Assembly: GCA_964386535.1 (NCBI GenBank)
Contig: CAYLRY010000076.1
Span: 1-6,778 of the forward strand
Direction of reading: 5' to 3'
DNA length: 6,778 nt
Source of the DNA: CAYLRY01 sp964386535
GTDB taxonomy: Bacteria > Chloroflexota > Dehalococcoidia > Dehalococcoidales > UBA3254
Program-made: the position numbers and the translations under genes
Notes under the pieces: model-generated
The model's input: the letters and a program-made list of their open reading frames with translations, nothing else
What the model was told of the DNA's origin: nothing
Databases searched by the model: none
Shown: positions 5,476 through 6,778 of the stretch, one piece after another
Position numbering within the stretch: position 1 is the first letter of the stretch
How the letters are laid out: every line of letters begins with the position of its first letter

Positions 5476-5661
5476 CTAGGGTTCTGAAGGCACCACAATA
5501 GCCGTGATAATATAGATCCAGAAGCCCAGGCTGCCCACCAGCAAAGAAGCCACAGCTATGATTCTGACCAGGGTGGGATCTATACCGAAATACTGAGCGA
5601 TTCCGCCGCAAACACCCCATAACACCCGGTTAGTCCGGCTGCGATAAAATTTTCTGGTCAT
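5476..5661 (-). CDS. pspC: Minimal PspC-domain membrane protein
   Basis: This 61-residue protein is just a PspC domain. The basic N-terminus MTRKFYRSRTNR is followed by LWGVCGGIAQYFGIDPTLVRI (residues 14-34), the family signature, then the transmembrane segment AVASLLVGSLGFWIYIITAIVV (36-57) and a short PSEP end. In proteobacteria PspC participates in the phage-shock response to membrane damage. Short Firmicutes homologues like this have only the core domain, and their role is inferred. The ATG (5659-5661) is supported by GGGAGG (5668-5673) six bases upstream. It is followed by the SPFH gene, with no terminator in the 85-bp gap, so the two are probably one transcript. No PspA or PspF homologue lies in the window. 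Confidence 0.95.
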   Translation of the reverse strand: MTRKFYRSRTNRVLWGVCGGIAQYFGIDPTLVRIIAVASLLVGSLGFWIYIITAIVVPSEP

Positions 5662-5953
5662 GGCTGCCCTCCCTGTATAGCGTTCAGATTTTTTCTTTTC
5701 AATTCAGTTTATATGGAAACAGTACCACCTGCATCATACATAAGGGTAGTTCGGATACTGGTCTGCGGCATAGTATCAGAACTGGCTGACATGACGGGTC
5801 AAAGAAAAATCCCTAATAAAAGAAAAACCGGGAACATTAGTTACTCCATGCCGGTCAATTATAAATTGTATCATAGTGTAAAAATGGGTTTACTACTGGT
5901 ACCGCAGGGGATTCCGGCGAACGCCGGATGCAGGATGTATCAGCGAAGATAGA
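5662..5953. other. Intergenic region upstream of pspC with dyads but no supported gene
   Basis: Neither strand shows a gene with a ribosome site. Visible structures are an inverted repeat GATACT/AGTATC with a 12-base spacer (5754-5777), a 13-bp dyad CAATT-ATA-AATTG (5856-5868), and the GC hairpin at 5913-5928. A weak minus-strand promoter can be drawn from TTGACC (5797-5802) to GATACT (5772-5777), but its spacer is 19 bases. The pspC promoter is expected here and may be of a non-housekeeping type. Confidence 0.5.
5913..5928. repeat. Short GC-rich hairpin after the 212-residue gene
   Basis: TCCGGCG (5913-5919), AA, and CGCCGGA (5922-5928) form a perfect seven-pair stem. It lies 26 bases beyond the stop codon of the minus-strand gene ending at 5954. 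No T run follows on that strand, so it is not a standard terminator. It resembles the short CCGG-rich palindromes dispersed in many bacterial genomes. Confidence 0.55.
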
Positions 5954-6592
5954 TTAACGGCTCCCGGCAGCAGGATCCAGTTTCAATTTATGATATTCAC
6001 CCGGAAGATCAATATTTCTGGCTCCGGCCACTTTTGAGTTATTCGCTGCCATTAACCCGGGCTCAGCTTCGTATTGCGGCAGGCTGGTTTTAAGGGTATG
6101 GTGAAGAACAGTCTCCGAAACCTTCCGGTTATCAAACCATGAATTCGCCGGCATCCTGGATTTTCCATGACCGTCCGGTGCTTTATAAAGATGGTTAAAA
6201 GGGGTGATATGGTTCCCTTCAAGGTGTTTCATTGGCATAGTTCCAGGGCGAAGCCTGCGAGGCGATAGAGTGTCTCTGTTTTTAGTTCCGGAACCGTGTG
6301 CGGCGTTTTCAGCGGTTTTTTGTTCAGTTAAAGGAAAGTACAGATTTATAGAATGGTATATCACAGCCTTTCTGGCTGCCAGATTGCGGCGAAACCCCGA
6401 AGGTTCTGTATCCCGCAGGGATCTTTTGATCAGAGCTTCCATGTCACCGAAGCGGCTCAGTTTTTTCGGACGGAAGAGAACCAGCGTGGCGAATAAAATC
6501 ACCAGTCCTATAGCCGTAGTAACCGGCTCTGGAAAGGCTATCAGGGCGATAGCTACGGCCCTGATCCAAATTTTGATCCTGATGCGACCCAT
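5954..6592 (-). CDS. Unrecognised membrane-anchored protein of 212 residues
   Basis: I do not recognise a family. The N-terminus (residues 8-40) is strongly hydrophobic with a PEP kink at 21-23, so it is either one long membrane segment or a short helical hairpin. It is followed by RPKKLSRFGDMEALIKRSLRD (41-61), a basic amphipathic stretch at the membrane surface. The rest, about 150 residues, is polar, rich in His, Asn, Pro and Lys, with a more ordered-looking end (VLHHTLKTSLPQYE, 162-175; RNIDLPGEYHKLKLD, 192-206). Reality is supported by a strong promoter at 6648-6675 placed about 50 bases before the ATG, and by AGAGG at 6602-6606, nine bases upstream of it. It is followed by a 292-bp gap, so it appears to be monocistronic. 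Longer frames on the opposite strand in this region lack comparable signals. Confidence 0.65.
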   Translation of the reverse strand: MGRIRIKIWIRAVAIALIAFPEPVTTAIGLVILFATLVLFRPKKLSRFGDMEALIKRSLRDTEPSGFRRNLAARKAVIYHSINLYFPLTEQKTAENAAHGSGTKNRDTLSPRRLRPGTMPMKHLEGNHITPFNHLYKAPDGHGKSRMPANSWFDNRKVSETVLHHTLKTSLPQYEAEPGLMAANNSKVAGARNIDLPGEYHKLKLDPAAGSR

Positions 6593-6647
6593 CCGGCCAG
6601 GCCTCTTTACAATAAATGTTTTTCACTGGGGAAAAGGTTATGACTTC

Positions 6648-6675
6648 ATTTTAGACTATTTCTTACGGCTGTCAA
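6648..6675 (-). promoter_or_regulatory. Strong SigA-type promoter for the 212-residue protein
   Basis: The minus strand has a perfect TTGACA (6670-6675), 16 bases, then TAAAAT (6648-6653; five of six). Transcription would start near 6641, giving a leader of about 48 bases before the ATG at 6592. The TGA stop codon of the upstream gene (6672-6674) lies within the -35 box, so the two genes are packed as tightly as separate promoters allow. Confidence 0.78.
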
Positions 6676-6778
6676 GAGGTTTTTAGTCTCCCCAATTCAC
6701 CCTCTATTGAGGCTAAATGAGCCTGAACACTTTCACCGGGATGGTGTAATAATTCCAGTTCATTAGTGTCTGAAGGCG
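6672..6778 (-). CDS. C-terminal end of an unrecognised protein, cut by the window edge
   Basis: One minus-strand frame is open from the right edge for 34 codons to TGA at 6672-6674. It reads as a plausible acidic amphipathic tail: NELELLHHPGESVQAH then LASIEGELGRLKTS. The other two frames close within 22 codons. Reality is backed by its similarity to the 20-codon fragment at 91-153 (11 of 18 residues identical). A helical, coiled-coil-like tail seems likely; the family and function cannot be told from so little sequence. Confidence 0.6.
   Translation of the reverse strand, partial: PSDTNELELLHHPGESVQAHLASIEGELGRLKTS

Noticed and set aside
5674..5702. TTGAAA-17-TATACA as pspC promoter
   Set aside because: The -10 box abuts the ribosome site, so the transcript would start within it and the message would lose a functional Shine-Dalgarno.
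5713..5952. Plus-strand frame of 79 codons
   Set aside because: It has no plausible ribosome site or domain, and an irregular composition typical of chance open frames in a promoter region.
6204..6686. Open plus-strand frame of 160 codons
   Set aside because: It lies opposite the 212-residue gene and the right-hand promoter, and has no ribosome site or promoter of its own that I can see.
1..6778. CRISPR array, tRNA, rRNA, insertion sequence or phage attachment site
   Set aside because: No regularly spaced direct repeats, cloverleaf, transposase or integrase sequence, or paired terminal repeats were seen on reading both strands.

Overview
The window looks like a chromosomal segment of a Gram-positive, probably clostridial (Peptococcaceae-like) bacterium. 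This rests on strong AGGAGG-type ribosome binding sites, several TTGACA/TATAAT-like promoters, TTG and GTG starts, moderate GC with AT-rich intergenic gaps, and gene families common in Firmicutes: a short XRE regulator, PspC, a flotillin/SPFH protein and a DUF1232/YkvA protein. The genus cannot be fixed from the sequence alone. All genes but one lie on the minus strand, so the layout is described here from right to left as transcribed.

Right edge (6778 to 5954): the tail of a gene entering from outside the window ends at 6672. Its stop codon lies inside the -35 box of a strong promoter (6648-6675). That promoter drives an unrecognised 212-residue protein with a membrane-anchored N-terminus. 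A 292-base gap follows with some dyads but no convincing gene.

Middle (5661 to 3007): a minus-strand row encodes a minimal PspC protein, a large 643-residue flotillin/SPFH protein and a DUF1232 membrane protein. This resembles an envelope-stress or membrane-organisation module without a visible PspA. A perfect 36-bp palindrome separates the last two genes. A convergent, structured, GC-rich gap (2766-3006) follows.

Centre (1983-2765, plus strand): a solitary class I SAM-dependent methyltransferase with a clear intrinsic terminator after it and a weak extended -10 promoter before it.

Left (1745 to 253): a compact operon starts at a near-consensus promoter whose -10 box and start region lie inside a 40-bp near-perfect palindrome. 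It encodes a six-helix membrane protein (TTG start), a short XRE repressor (GTG start overlapping the previous stop) and a probable lipoprotein with a beta-sandwich-like C-terminus. The arrangement suggests an autoregulated envelope system.

Far left (1-160): a 20-codon fragment strongly resembles the C-terminus of the gene cut by the right edge. It is followed by a promoter and a ribosome binding site for a gene that begins at or just beyond base 1.

The items most worth a second look are the palindromic operator and its operon, the paired homologous tails at the two ends of the window, the PspC-SPFH-DUF1232 row, and the 36-bp perfect palindrome.
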